Positions 21,467 to 26,989 of a stretch of 31,699 nt of DNA are shown here, piece by piece. This stretch comes from CAYUWH01 sp964448615 (GTDB lineage: Bacteria > Patescibacteriota > Gracilibacteria > Peribacterales > Peribacteraceae). The stretch covers positions 1 to 31,699 of the forward strand of contig CAYUWH010000015.1 of NCBI GenBank assembly GCA_964448615.1, in the 5' to 3' direction. Below the pieces are notes generated by a model that saw only the letters and a program-made list of their open reading frames with translations, was not told the origin of the DNA and made no database searches. Every line of letters starts with the position of its first letter. Positions within the stretch are counted from its first letter, which is position 1. A program made the translations under genes and the position numbers.

Positions 21467-21952
21467 TTATAGTTTACAAAGACGGATAAAAATGTCAATC
21501 AAGTGCTCGTGTTTATCGCTTAATTCAGAGCAAAAGCCGTTTAAGCTACTTCTGATGGTATCGAGAGGGATTCCATCGGTATGAATGGCGATTTCGCGCG
21601 CCTTGCGATCCTTTAAGACGAAGCGAATTTCGTTGTAGTGCGCGGTTTCAATAAACCAAAATCCCGCAATATCTTCGAAGCGCGTGAATTGCGTATCGAA
21701 CAAAATGCCCTCTCGCGAGATCGTGATTGTATGCGCCGGAGGAACGTGATTGCGTACGAGGACATAGACGACGGCACAGAGAATCAGCACGACGCTGAAC
21801 GACCATGCTCCGGACCAAATGCCGTAGATCACTCCTGCAATCAGAAGGGTGATTGCGATGAGATACCATCGCACGGAACGCTCATGAAGCGGAACGCTGG
21901 GCGCGTTCCAACTGAGAATCGGTTCCGACGGAGTGGGTGTTGGTTGGTCCAT
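21467..21952 (-). CDS. Membrane protein with PH-like C-terminal domain (putative)
   Basis: This 161-aa protein has a Pro-rich N-terminus (MDQPTPTPSEPILSW). Two adjacent hydrophobic helices follow (about residues 30-50 and 53-70). A C-terminal beta-rich domain (HTITISREGILFDTQFTRFEDIAGFWFIE ... RFVLKDRKAREIAIH) then ends in a helix. That order resembles bacterial PH-like membrane proteins, but I cannot name the family. The Met at 21952 is chosen because a Met at 21976 would lie inside the TATAAT box. It leads a two-gene operon with the 857-aa protein, which starts directly after its stop. The topology suggests that it anchors or partners that protein at the membrane. Confidence 0.65.
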   Translation of the reverse strand: MDQPTPTPSEPILSWNAPSVPLHERSVRWYLIAITLLIAGVIYGIWSGAWSFSVVLILCAVVYVLVRNHVPPAHTITISREGILFDTQFTRFEDIAGFWFIETAHYNEIRFVLKDRKAREIAIHTDGIPLDTIRSSLNGFCSELSDKHEHLIDIFIRLCKL

Positions 21953-21974
21953 AAGAATAGCGAGAAATCCCCTC

Positions 21975-21983
21975 ATTATAGCA
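21975..21983 (-). promoter_or_regulatory. Extended -10 promoter of the 857-aa protein operon
   Basis: On the minus strand TGCTATAAT (21983-21975) is a perfect extended -10. Transcription would start about 16 nt before the ATG at 21952. No -35 is evident, as is common with extended -10 promoters. Confidence 0.65.
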
Positions 21984-22078
21984 GAAAAACGCGTTTTTGA
22001 GGACGCAGAGGGGGTTGCGGGAATGGGATTTTGGGTTGTAATGATTCTTTTTTCCTGGTTTTCCTATGAGAAATCGCC

Positions 22079-22107
22079 TTGCTGCCAATGCGGAGGGTCC
22101 GTATCGT
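22079..22107 (+). promoter_or_regulatory. Probable tRNA-Val promoter
   Basis: TTGCTG (22079-22084) and TATCGT (22102-22107) are spaced 17 nt apart, with the tRNA 5' end 16 nt downstream of the -10. Each hexamer is a partial match. Confidence 0.45.
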
Positions 22108-22122
22108 GTGCCCGTTATGAAT

Positions 22123-22199
22123 GGGCAATTAGCTCAGTTGGTTAGAGCGCCACATTGACATTGTGGAGGTCACAAGTTCGAATCTTGTATTGCCCACCA
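22123..22199 (+). tRNA. tRNA-Val(GAC)
   Basis: The acceptor stem GGGCAAT (22123-22129) pairs with ATTGCCC (22189-22195). The D arm is GCTCAGTTGGTTAGAGC. The anticodon stem CCACA/TGTGG carries TTGACAT, so the anticodon is GAC. The T arm is ACAAG-TTCGAAT-CTTGT. Discriminator A and an encoded CCA (22197-22199) follow. Unlike tRNA-Ile it has no partial copy upstream. Confidence 0.97.
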
Positions 22200-22227
22200 T
22201 TGCAAATATAACAAATTGTATTATAAT
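22200..22227 (+). promoter_or_regulatory. Promoter of the 180-aa protein
   Basis: TTGCAA (22200-22205) and a perfect TATAAT (22222-22227) are 16 nt apart. The ATG at 22234 is 6 nt after the -10, so the mRNA would be leaderless. The promoter begins immediately after the tRNA-Val CCA. Confidence 0.7.
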
Positions 22228-22233
22228 TGAACT

Positions 22234-22776
22234 ATGAACGAGAAGGAGGGGCAATTGCCACAGGCGGAAATGACAGAGAATAGCGTTCTGCGCTTTCCAG
22301 CGGCAACACGTGTGAAGCTACATGCCGCAGTGGATGCGGCATTTGATGAGATGGGAGAAGACAAAGATGTGAATGTCCTCAGACAGAAGCTGAATGAGAA
22401 GTTGGAAAAGGTGCTCTTGGGACAGAATGATGAAGTTCTCCAAGGAGCGATTGATTCGGTTCGTGAACAGCTTATGCATCCTATGAAGGCTGGTAGTGAT
22501 CTTGCCGATCTTCATTTTGCGGACGATGTATTAGCGAAACTGGTAGAGATCTCTCGGCAGCACCGATTGCCGAGAGAAAGGAGCACACTGGCTGTACTAG
22601 CAGCGTTGCTGGAAGCAATAGAACCTCAAACTCCTGAGACTCTCAGTCAGAGGACAGGGTATGCCGTTGGCAGAATGGTTGGCATGATCCGTTCTCTCAA
22701 CAACATTTGGCTCAGAGAGACAGCGTGGACAATAACGGGGAAGTCCACAACGGGATGGAGGATAAGTAGAAGTTGA
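22234..22776 (+). CDS. Helical protein of unknown function
   Basis: This 180-aa protein is predicted to be mostly helical with no membrane span. Residues about 20-85 are rich in charged helices (VNVLRQKLNEKLEKVLLGQNDEVLQGAIDSVREQL). Residues about 115-165 (STLAVLAALLEAIEPQTPETLSQRTGYAVGRMVGMIRSLNN) could be a helix-turn-helix-like unit followed by a short beta wing (IWLRETAWTITGKSTTGWRI). This is suggestive of a winged-helix DNA-binding fold, but it is not proven. I do not recognise a family. It has a strong leaderless-type promoter and its own hairpin terminator, and lies just before the hicBA repeat. Confidence 0.6.
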   Translation: MNEKEGQLPQAEMTENSVLRFPAATRVKLHAAVDAAFDEMGEDKDVNVLRQKLNEKLEKVLLGQNDEVLQGAIDSVREQLMHPMKAGSDLADLHFADDVLAKLVEISRQHRLPRERSTLAVLAALLEAIEPQTPETLSQRTGYAVGRMVGMIRSLNNIWLRETAWTITGKSTTGWRISRS

Positions 22777-22789
22777 ACATCAGGAATAA

Positions 22790-22818
22790 GTTCCATGCAC
22801 CCGTGGAACCTCTTTTTC
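22790..22818 (+). terminator. Terminator of the 180-aa protein gene
   Basis: GTTCCATG (22790-22797) and CGTGGAAC (22802-22809) form a stem with one G-T wobble and a 4-nt loop, followed by CTCTTTTTCC. The hairpin begins the left copy of the direct repeat that flanks hicBA. Confidence 0.7.
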
Positions 22819-22928
22819 CTCTTCCTCTTCACAAAAAATACACATAGCGCATTTAATCTGTTCGCGGATGCCTACCCGCGCTTTCTTAGGTGTCGGATCA
22901 TGAATCCATGCTCCAAATCTCTTTTTCC
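22790..22928 (+). repeat. Left copy of direct repeat flanking hicBA
   Basis: Compared with 23450-23599 at a constant offset of 660 nt, the ends match and the middle does not. TTCCAT, then TGGAACCT-x-TTTTTCCTCTT, align on the left side. The 20-nt GGATCATGAATCCATGCTCC (22895-22914) is identical on the right side. After that, CTCTTTTTCC matches again with an 11-nt deletion in this copy. The identical 20-mer contains the comF start codon in the other copy, so this looks like a decayed duplicate of the comF upstream region and first codons. Confidence 0.75.
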
Positions 22929-22960
22929 TCAAAAAAGTGGTCGCCGGATATTCTCTCTCG

Positions 22961-22966
22961 TACAAT
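22961..22966 (+). promoter_or_regulatory. -10 box of hicBA
   Basis: TACAAT ends 7 nt before the hicB ATG at 22974, again giving a leaderless-type start. No clear -35 is seen. No obvious operator palindrome overlaps it. Confidence 0.55.
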
Positions 22967-22973
22967 GCGAGAC

Positions 22974-23198
22974 ATGACGTACCGTTTTCCTGTCGTCATT
23001 ACGCAGGGCAAAGATGGCCTGTATACCGCACATGTTCCTACATTGCGTGGTTGTCATACGCAGGCGAAATCACTGCCCGTTCTTCACAAACGTTTACAGG
23101 AAGCGATGGAACTTTGTCTTGAGGTAGAACGTTCAAAGCGCCAACCCATTCCTCAGGATGTGGTTATCGCCATGGAGCAAATTGAAATTGCGATCTGA
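22974..23198 (+). CDS. hicB: HicB-family antitoxin
   Basis: This 74-aa protein has the partial RNase H-like fold of HicB: YRFPVVITQGKDGLYTAHVPTLRGCHTQAKSLPVLHKRLQEAMELCLE matches the family from the first strand to the main helix. HicB binds and blocks the HicA toxin. Many HicB proteins add a C-terminal DNA-binding domain; here there are only about 15 residues after the core, so self-repression through this protein is doubtful. The frame extends upstream, but the Met at 22974 fits the family N-terminus and the TACAAT box. hicA follows after 6 nt. The order antitoxin-toxin is the reverse of classic hicAB. Confidence 0.88.
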   Translation: MTYRFPVVITQGKDGLYTAHVPTLRGCHTQAKSLPVLHKRLQEAMELCLEVERSKRQPIPQDVVIAMEQIEIAI

Positions 23199-23204
23199 TG
23201 CTCT

Positions 23205-23441
23205 ATGGCAAAACTCCCGGTTATTTCTGGTAAAAAACTTTTGCGAATGCTAGTGAAACATGGATACGTCGCTCTTCGTAAGAAAGGCAGTCATGTCTTT
23301 GTGGAAGCCAGCAATGGTGCGCGTGGTACCGTTGTGCCTATTCATGGAAATGAAGATTTAGGAAACGGTTTGCTGAGAAGTATTCTCCATGATCTTGATT
23401 TAACGACAGATGATTTACGCCGAATGCTGAAGAGAAAATAA
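23205..23441 (+). CDS. hicA: HicA-family mRNA interferase toxin
   Basis: This 78-aa protein has the small double-stranded-RNA-binding-like fold of HicA. Seen are LPVISGKKLLRMLVKHGYVALRKKGSHVFVEASNG with the catalytic His in G-S-H, then VVPIHGNEDLGNGLLRSILHDLDLT, matching the family H-x(4-5)-L-x-x-G-T/L-L-x-x-I-L pattern. HicA cleaves mRNA when free of HicB. Length is typical. It is 6 nt downstream of hicB and followed by a terminator. The pair is bracketed by a direct repeat, suggesting that the module was inserted. Confidence 0.9.
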   Translation: MAKLPVISGKKLLRMLVKHGYVALRKKGSHVFVEASNGARGTVVPIHGNEDLGNGLLRSILHDLDLTTDDLRRMLKRK

Positions 23442-23447
23442 ACGAAG

Positions 23448-23477
23448 AGGTTCCATCATGGTTTGGAACCTATTTTT
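23448..23477 (+). terminator. Terminator of hicBA
   Basis: AGGTTCCA (23448-23455) and TGGAACCT (23464-23471) form a perfect 8-bp stem with an 8-nt loop, followed by ATTTTTCC. It equals the terminator at 22790 and is part of the right repeat copy. Confidence 0.82.
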
Positions 23478-23599
23478 CCTCTTTGTGAAGAGGAAAAAGC
23501 GAGATCCCATTATTACCGTCTTCTGAATGCTCTCCTCAGTACCTCATTATCACAGGATCATGAATCCATGCTCCGCTTCTTTCTCAACACTCTTTTTCC
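23450..23599 (+). repeat. Right copy of direct repeat, containing the comF start
   Basis: This is the partner of 22790-22928. The 20-mer at 23555-23574 includes the comF ATG (23568). The inner 70 nt differ from the left copy. This copy contains an extra perfect 11-bp hairpin, TTTTTCCTCTT (23473-23483) / AAGAGGAAAAA (23488-23498) with loop TGTG. Its left arm is in part the terminator T tract, so the two hairpins cannot form fully at the same time. Confidence 0.72.
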
Positions 23600-24218
23600 G
23601 CCGACGTCCCTTAAAGGCAGAGAAGGGGAATGGATGACGCCGGACGAGCGGCGGAATCTGACGGATGGTCCCGTGTGTTTGGATGCCCTCAGTGTCCGCG
23701 AACATGGGATGCCGTCGGTCCATCGACTTGCAGCCGCCGCGCGCTACGGAGCGTCGCCGCTCTTGCGGATTGCGATTCGCAGATTCAAGTACCGTGGCAT
23801 ACGCGAGCTCAAACGAGAACTCGGATCCCTTCTCGCCGATGCTTCTTCACTTCTTCCGCTTGGAGCAGATGCCGTACTCTGCCCCGTACCACTCCATTGG
23901 TCCCGGGAATTTCTACGCGGGTACAACCAATCACGCTTGCTGGCGGAAGAAGTGAGGACGCGAACAGGATGCCCGTTGCAATCATTGCTGCGGCGCGTGC
24001 GACCGACAGGTTCGCAGGCGAGACGAGAGCGCAACGAGCGTGGCGGTGTGCTGCAGAACGCTTTTGCGGTCGCGCATTCCGGCAGAGCGCTTCCGCGACA
24101 TGTCGTTCTTGTCGATGACATTTGTACAAGCGGCTCGACGCTCGAAGCGTGCGCGTCGGTCTTGCGTGATGCGGGTGCAGAACGAGTGGATGCATTGGTG
24201 TTGGCCGTGAGTTTTTGA
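23568..24218 (+). CDS. comF: ComF family phosphoribosyltransferase-like protein
   Basis: This 216-aa protein is related to competence protein ComFC and the GntX group. The core is seen as IRRFKYRGIRELKRELGSLLAD, then VLCPVPLHWSREFLRGYNQSRLLAEEV. The PRPP loop HVVLVDDICTSGSTLEAC and the final strand VDALVLAVSF follow. The N-terminal zinc ribbon of the family is lost: after LNTLFPP, where the Cys-x2-Cys pairs should be, there is T-S-L-K and no such pair. It may take part in DNA uptake, which CPR bacteria often retain, but this is inferred from the family. The Met at 23568 fits the family start (M-L-x-F-F-L-N-x-L-F-P-P). Confidence 0.9.
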   Translation: MLRFFLNTLFPPTSLKGREGEWMTPDERRNLTDGPVCLDALSVREHGMPSVHRLAAAARYGASPLLRIAIRRFKYRGIRELKRELGSLLADASSLLPLGADAVLCPVPLHWSREFLRGYNQSRLLAEEVRTRTGCPLQSLLRRVRPTGSQARRERNERGGVLQNAFAVAHSGRALPRHVVLVDDICTSGSTLEACASVLRDAGAERVDALVLAVSF

Positions 24219-24237
24219 ACAGTCGCAACTCATTATG

Positions 24238-24267
24238 GTTGTGGAAAACTTTTCCGTTATCCACAAC
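24238..24267. promoter_or_regulatory. Inverted pair of DnaA boxes at the rseP-dnaA promoter
   Basis: TTATCCACA (24257-24265, plus) matches the DnaA-box consensus fully. TTTTCCACA (24248-24240, minus) differs at one position. Together they form an inverted repeat with arms GTTGTGGA / TCCACAAC (24238-24245, 24260-24267). The pair covers the -35 region of the promoter with -10 at 24273. Confidence 0.75.
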
Positions 24268-24272
24268 TGCTC

Positions 24273-24278
24273 TAGCAT
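24273..24278 (+). promoter_or_regulatory. -10 box of rseP (and probably dnaA)
   Basis: TAGCAT ends 8 nt before the rseP ATG. dnaA has no obvious promoter of its own, because its start lies inside rseP, so this promoter probably serves both. Confidence 0.5.
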
Positions 24279-24286
24279 GCGCATCC

Positions 24287-25399
24287 ATGCTTCTTCTTCT
24301 CTCCACCGTCGCGTTTTTTCTGCTGATCACCGGACTGATTCTCATTCATGAGCTCGGTCATTTTATCGCGGCCAGAAGGGCGGGGGTCGTGGTCGAAGAA
24401 TTCGGGTTCGGCTTGCCGCCAAAGGCAAAAACCCTCTTCACCTGGCGCGGAACCGCCTTCACCTTGAACTGGATTCCGTTCGGCGGATTCGTTCGTCTGA
24501 AGGGGGAAAACGCGATTGATGATACCGGTCGTAGCGAGGCGGGAAGTTTCAGCCGTGCGAGCATGCTCTCGCGCTGCATCATTCTCACGGCGGGTGTCGC
24601 GATGAATTTCCTTCTTGCATTCCTCATTTTCACGTTCGGCTTTACGTGGGGTCAATGGATCCCAACGTATCTGACGCTCGATGAAATGAAGCAGGCAAGC
24701 GAGCGCGGACAAATTCATTTGGAACTCGGCGTGTTCATCGATGATGTGCTGACGGGCGGCTCGGCGGCCGATGCGGGGATTCAGCCCGGCAGCATCCTCG
24801 AAAAAATCGACGGCATTGCCGTTGAGGAATCCGAACAGGTGATGGAGCTGCAAAAAGGAAAACAGACGGTAACGTACACGTTGTTGACGGGGGAGAATCA
24901 CGAAGAGAGCAAGACGATCAGTCTAAGGGTGGAGGATGGAAAAACCGGTATCTTCTTGCGTCATTTGCCCCGCGTCCTCTCGGCTCCGACGCGCTCGATT
25001 GTGGAAGGAGTTGGATTGGCATTGCGCGAATCCTACTTGGTCATGGTCCAATCCGTGATCGGCATCGGTCATTTGTTTTCTTCGCTAGCTACGCAGGGAA
25101 CTGTTCCTGAAGGTGTCACGGGTATCGTCGGTATCGCGCAGCTGACGTACACGTCTGTGCAGGGGGGATTGATGGTCTATCTGCGTCTTGTCGCCTTGCT
25201 CAGTTTAAGCTTGGCGATCCTCAATATTTTGCCGTTCCCCGCGCTCGATGGCGGACGCTTGGTGTTTGTCCTTTCGGAACTATTGTTCCGCAAAACCAAC
25301 CGTCGTGTTGAGCTGATTACCAATGCGCTCGGATTCTGGATTCTGCTTCTCGTGATTATTCTTGTTACGTTCTTCGATGTCCTCCGCCTCTTCCGTTAG
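24287..25399 (+). CDS. rseP: Site-2 membrane metalloprotease (RseP/M50B)
   Basis: This 370-aa intramembrane zinc protease cuts transmembrane segments, for example anti-sigma factors or signal-peptide remnants. The zinc motif HELGH (21-25) lies in the first helix. A PDZ domain follows (about 145-220, DVLTGGSAADAGIQPGSILEKIDGIAVEE). The third metal-ligand region is NILPFPALDGGR in a late helix. Length is near that of single-PDZ members. The frame is open upstream to 24215, but the Met at 24287 fits the family and the TAGCAT box. Its 3' end overlaps dnaA by 23 nt, an unusual pairing that would couple expression of the two. Confidence 0.94.
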   Translation: MLLLLSTVAFFLLITGLILIHELGHFIAARRAGVVVEEFGFGLPPKAKTLFTWRGTAFTLNWIPFGGFVRLKGENAIDDTGRSEAGSFSRASMLSRCIILTAGVAMNFLLAFLIFTFGFTWGQWIPTYLTLDEMKQASERGQIHLELGVFIDDVLTGGSAADAGIQPGSILEKIDGIAVEESEQVMELQKGKQTVTYTLLTGENHEESKTISLRVEDGKTGIFLRHLPRVLSAPTRSIVEGVGLALRESYLVMVQSVIGIGHLFSSLATQGTVPEGVTGIVGIAQLTYTSVQGGLMVYLRLVALLSLSLAILNILPFPALDGGRLVFVLSELLFRKTNRRVELITNALGFWILLLVIILVTFFDVLRLFR

Positions 25400-26831
25400 C
25401 AGCGGCACCCGTTCGGCATCACAGTTGGAGGAATTATGGCTTGAGATTCTTAAAAAGATCGAGCCGAACATCCAGCGTGGCCAATTCATTACGTGGTTCA
25501 AGGGAACCGCGGCGCTCGCACAGGAAGAAGGAAAATTGGTGGTGGGATTGCCGCTGCCGATGTCTCTCAACTGGCACCTTGAGCACTATCGCGGGATGAC
25601 GCTGACGGCGGCGCAGGAATTGGATCCGAGCATTCAGCAGATCGTCTACAAAGTCGATATAGGCCTGAAAGATGACCCTGCGCGCACCCGTGATCTCCTC
25701 CAATTTTTCCCGGATCCCAAAAAGCGCAAACTTCCCAATAAGCAGGAAGTGAAATTGGCCGAAGGCATCGTCAGCAAGATTTTGAACCCGCGTTACACCT
25801 TGGAAAATTTCATCGTCGGCGCGAGCAATCGTCTCGCGTATGCGGCGTGCTCTTCCGTGGCGCAGCAGCCGGGCGGCAAATACAATCCGCTCTTTTTGTA
25901 CGGTGGCGTGGGATTGGGAAAGACGCACCTCTTGCAGGCGACCGGCAACGCGATCCTCAAGCACATGCCGAAATCCACGGTGGTTTATACCACCACGGAA
26001 GACTTCACCAACCATGTGATCGAGGCGATTCAACACCAAAAAATGGAGCAGTTCCGCAAGCGCTACCGCATGGTGGATGTGCTGATCATCGATGACGTGC
26101 AATTTCTTGCAAACAAAGAGCGCACGCAGGAAGAATTTTTCCACACGTTCAATGCGCTCTACGAAGAGCACAAGCAGGTGATTCTTTCCGCAGACCGTCC
26201 GCCGCAAGAATTGCAGTTGGAAGATCGTCTCACCTCGCGCTTCGAGCGCGGCATGATCGCGGATGTCTCGCCCCCCGAATACGAAACACGCCTCGCGATC
26301 CTCACGGAGAAAGCGCAGGAATACCAGATCTTCATGGATCTTTCTCTTCTGCAATTCATTGCTGAGCATACAACCAAGAACGTTCGTGAATTGGAAGGAA
26401 TCCTGATGCAGGCTGTGGCTCAGTATGAACTAGAGCAGCGCATGCCGACGGTGAAGAGCATCGCGGAGATCATGAAGAAGTTGAACAAAGATCCGCATCA
26501 GGAAGAGGAATTTGTGGGGTTCGATACGGCGCCGAAGCGCAAAGCGACGTTCCAAGAAGTGGTGGAGTGTGTGAGTCGCTATTACTCGGTATCGGTGCAG
26601 GACATCATGAGCGCCTCGCGCGTGCGGGAGATTCTGATTCCGCGCCAGATTGTGATGTATTTGCTGAAGAAATATCTGGGTGTGAGTTACGTACGCATTG
26701 GAGAACTCTTCTCTGGGCGAGATCACACGACCGTGATGAACTCCTATGAGCGCATCGAAGAGCGGATGCAGAATGATCCACAGCTACTGAGAGAAGTGCG
26801 GAGTTTGGAGAAGGAGCTGGATTTGGTGTGA
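25377..26831 (+). CDS. dnaA: Chromosomal replication initiator DnaA
   Basis: This 484-aa AAA+ initiator has all four domains. Domain I is near residues 15-95 (LEELWLEILKKIEPNIQRGQFITWFKG), followed by a short linker. The ATPase has Walker A GGVGLGKTHLLQA, Walker B VLIIDDVQFLANKERTQEEFF and sensor LTSRFERG. The C-terminal DNA-binding domain carries the signature FSGRDHTTVMNSYERIE. Start: the ATG at 25377, inside the end of rseP; a TTG at 25362 is possible. With no room for its own promoter it probably depends on the rseP promoter, which has two DnaA boxes. thrS follows after a repeat. Confidence 0.96.
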   Translation: MSSASSVSSGTRSASQLEELWLEILKKIEPNIQRGQFITWFKGTAALAQEEGKLVVGLPLPMSLNWHLEHYRGMTLTAAQELDPSIQQIVYKVDIGLKDDPARTRDLLQFFPDPKKRKLPNKQEVKLAEGIVSKILNPRYTLENFIVGASNRLAYAACSSVAQQPGGKYNPLFLYGGVGLGKTHLLQATGNAILKHMPKSTVVYTTTEDFTNHVIEAIQHQKMEQFRKRYRMVDVLIIDDVQFLANKERTQEEFFHTFNALYEEHKQVILSADRPPQELQLEDRLTSRFERGMIADVSPPEYETRLAILTEKAQEYQIFMDLSLLQFIAEHTTKNVRELEGILMQAVAQYELEQRMPTVKSIAEIMKKLNKDPHQEEEFVGFDTAPKRKATFQEVVECVSRYYSVSVQDIMSASRVREILIPRQIVMYLLKKYLGVSYVRIGELFSGRDHTTVMNSYERIEERMQNDPQLLREVRSLEKELDLV

Positions 26832-26942
26832 CCCTCACCCCCAGCCCCTCTCCCACGGGAGAGGGGAGACGAACGTGTGTTCGCATGGGATACGGCAAAG
26901 CCCCTTTCTCCCCGTGGGGGAAAGGGGTTGGGGATAGGGGGT
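26832..26942. repeat. Compound C/G-rich inverted repeat between dnaA and thrS
   Basis: Two hairpins lie in opposite orientation. The first is CCCCTCTCCC (26845-26854) / GGGAGAGGGG (26857-26866). The second, at 26901-26927, has arms CCCCTTT and AAAGGGG with CCCC/GGGG inside. The outer sequences TCACCCCCAGCCCCT and AGGGGTTGGGGATAGGGGGTGA also pair with each other. The type resembles dispersed intergenic repeats found in many bacteria (recognised from memory). It starts right after the dnaA stop and may separate dnaA from thrS transcription. Confidence 0.85.
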
Positions 26943-26975
26943 GAAAGAGCTGGTGCTTTTTTTGTACTTCCTCTC

Positions 26976-26981
26976 TATCAT
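26976..26981 (+). promoter_or_regulatory. -10 box of thrS
   Basis: TATCAT ends 8 nt before the ATG at 26990, so a leaderless mRNA is likely. No T-box or other leader structure is possible in that space. Confidence 0.5.
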
Positions 26982-26989
26982 CTGCCCGT

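Noticed and set aside
25434..26369. Minus-strand open frame of 311 codons
   Set aside because: It is antisense to dnaA with shadow-like composition and no start signal.
24238..26989. Replication origin beside dnaA
   Set aside because: Only two DnaA boxes and no AT-rich unwinding region or box cluster are visible; autoregulation explains them better.
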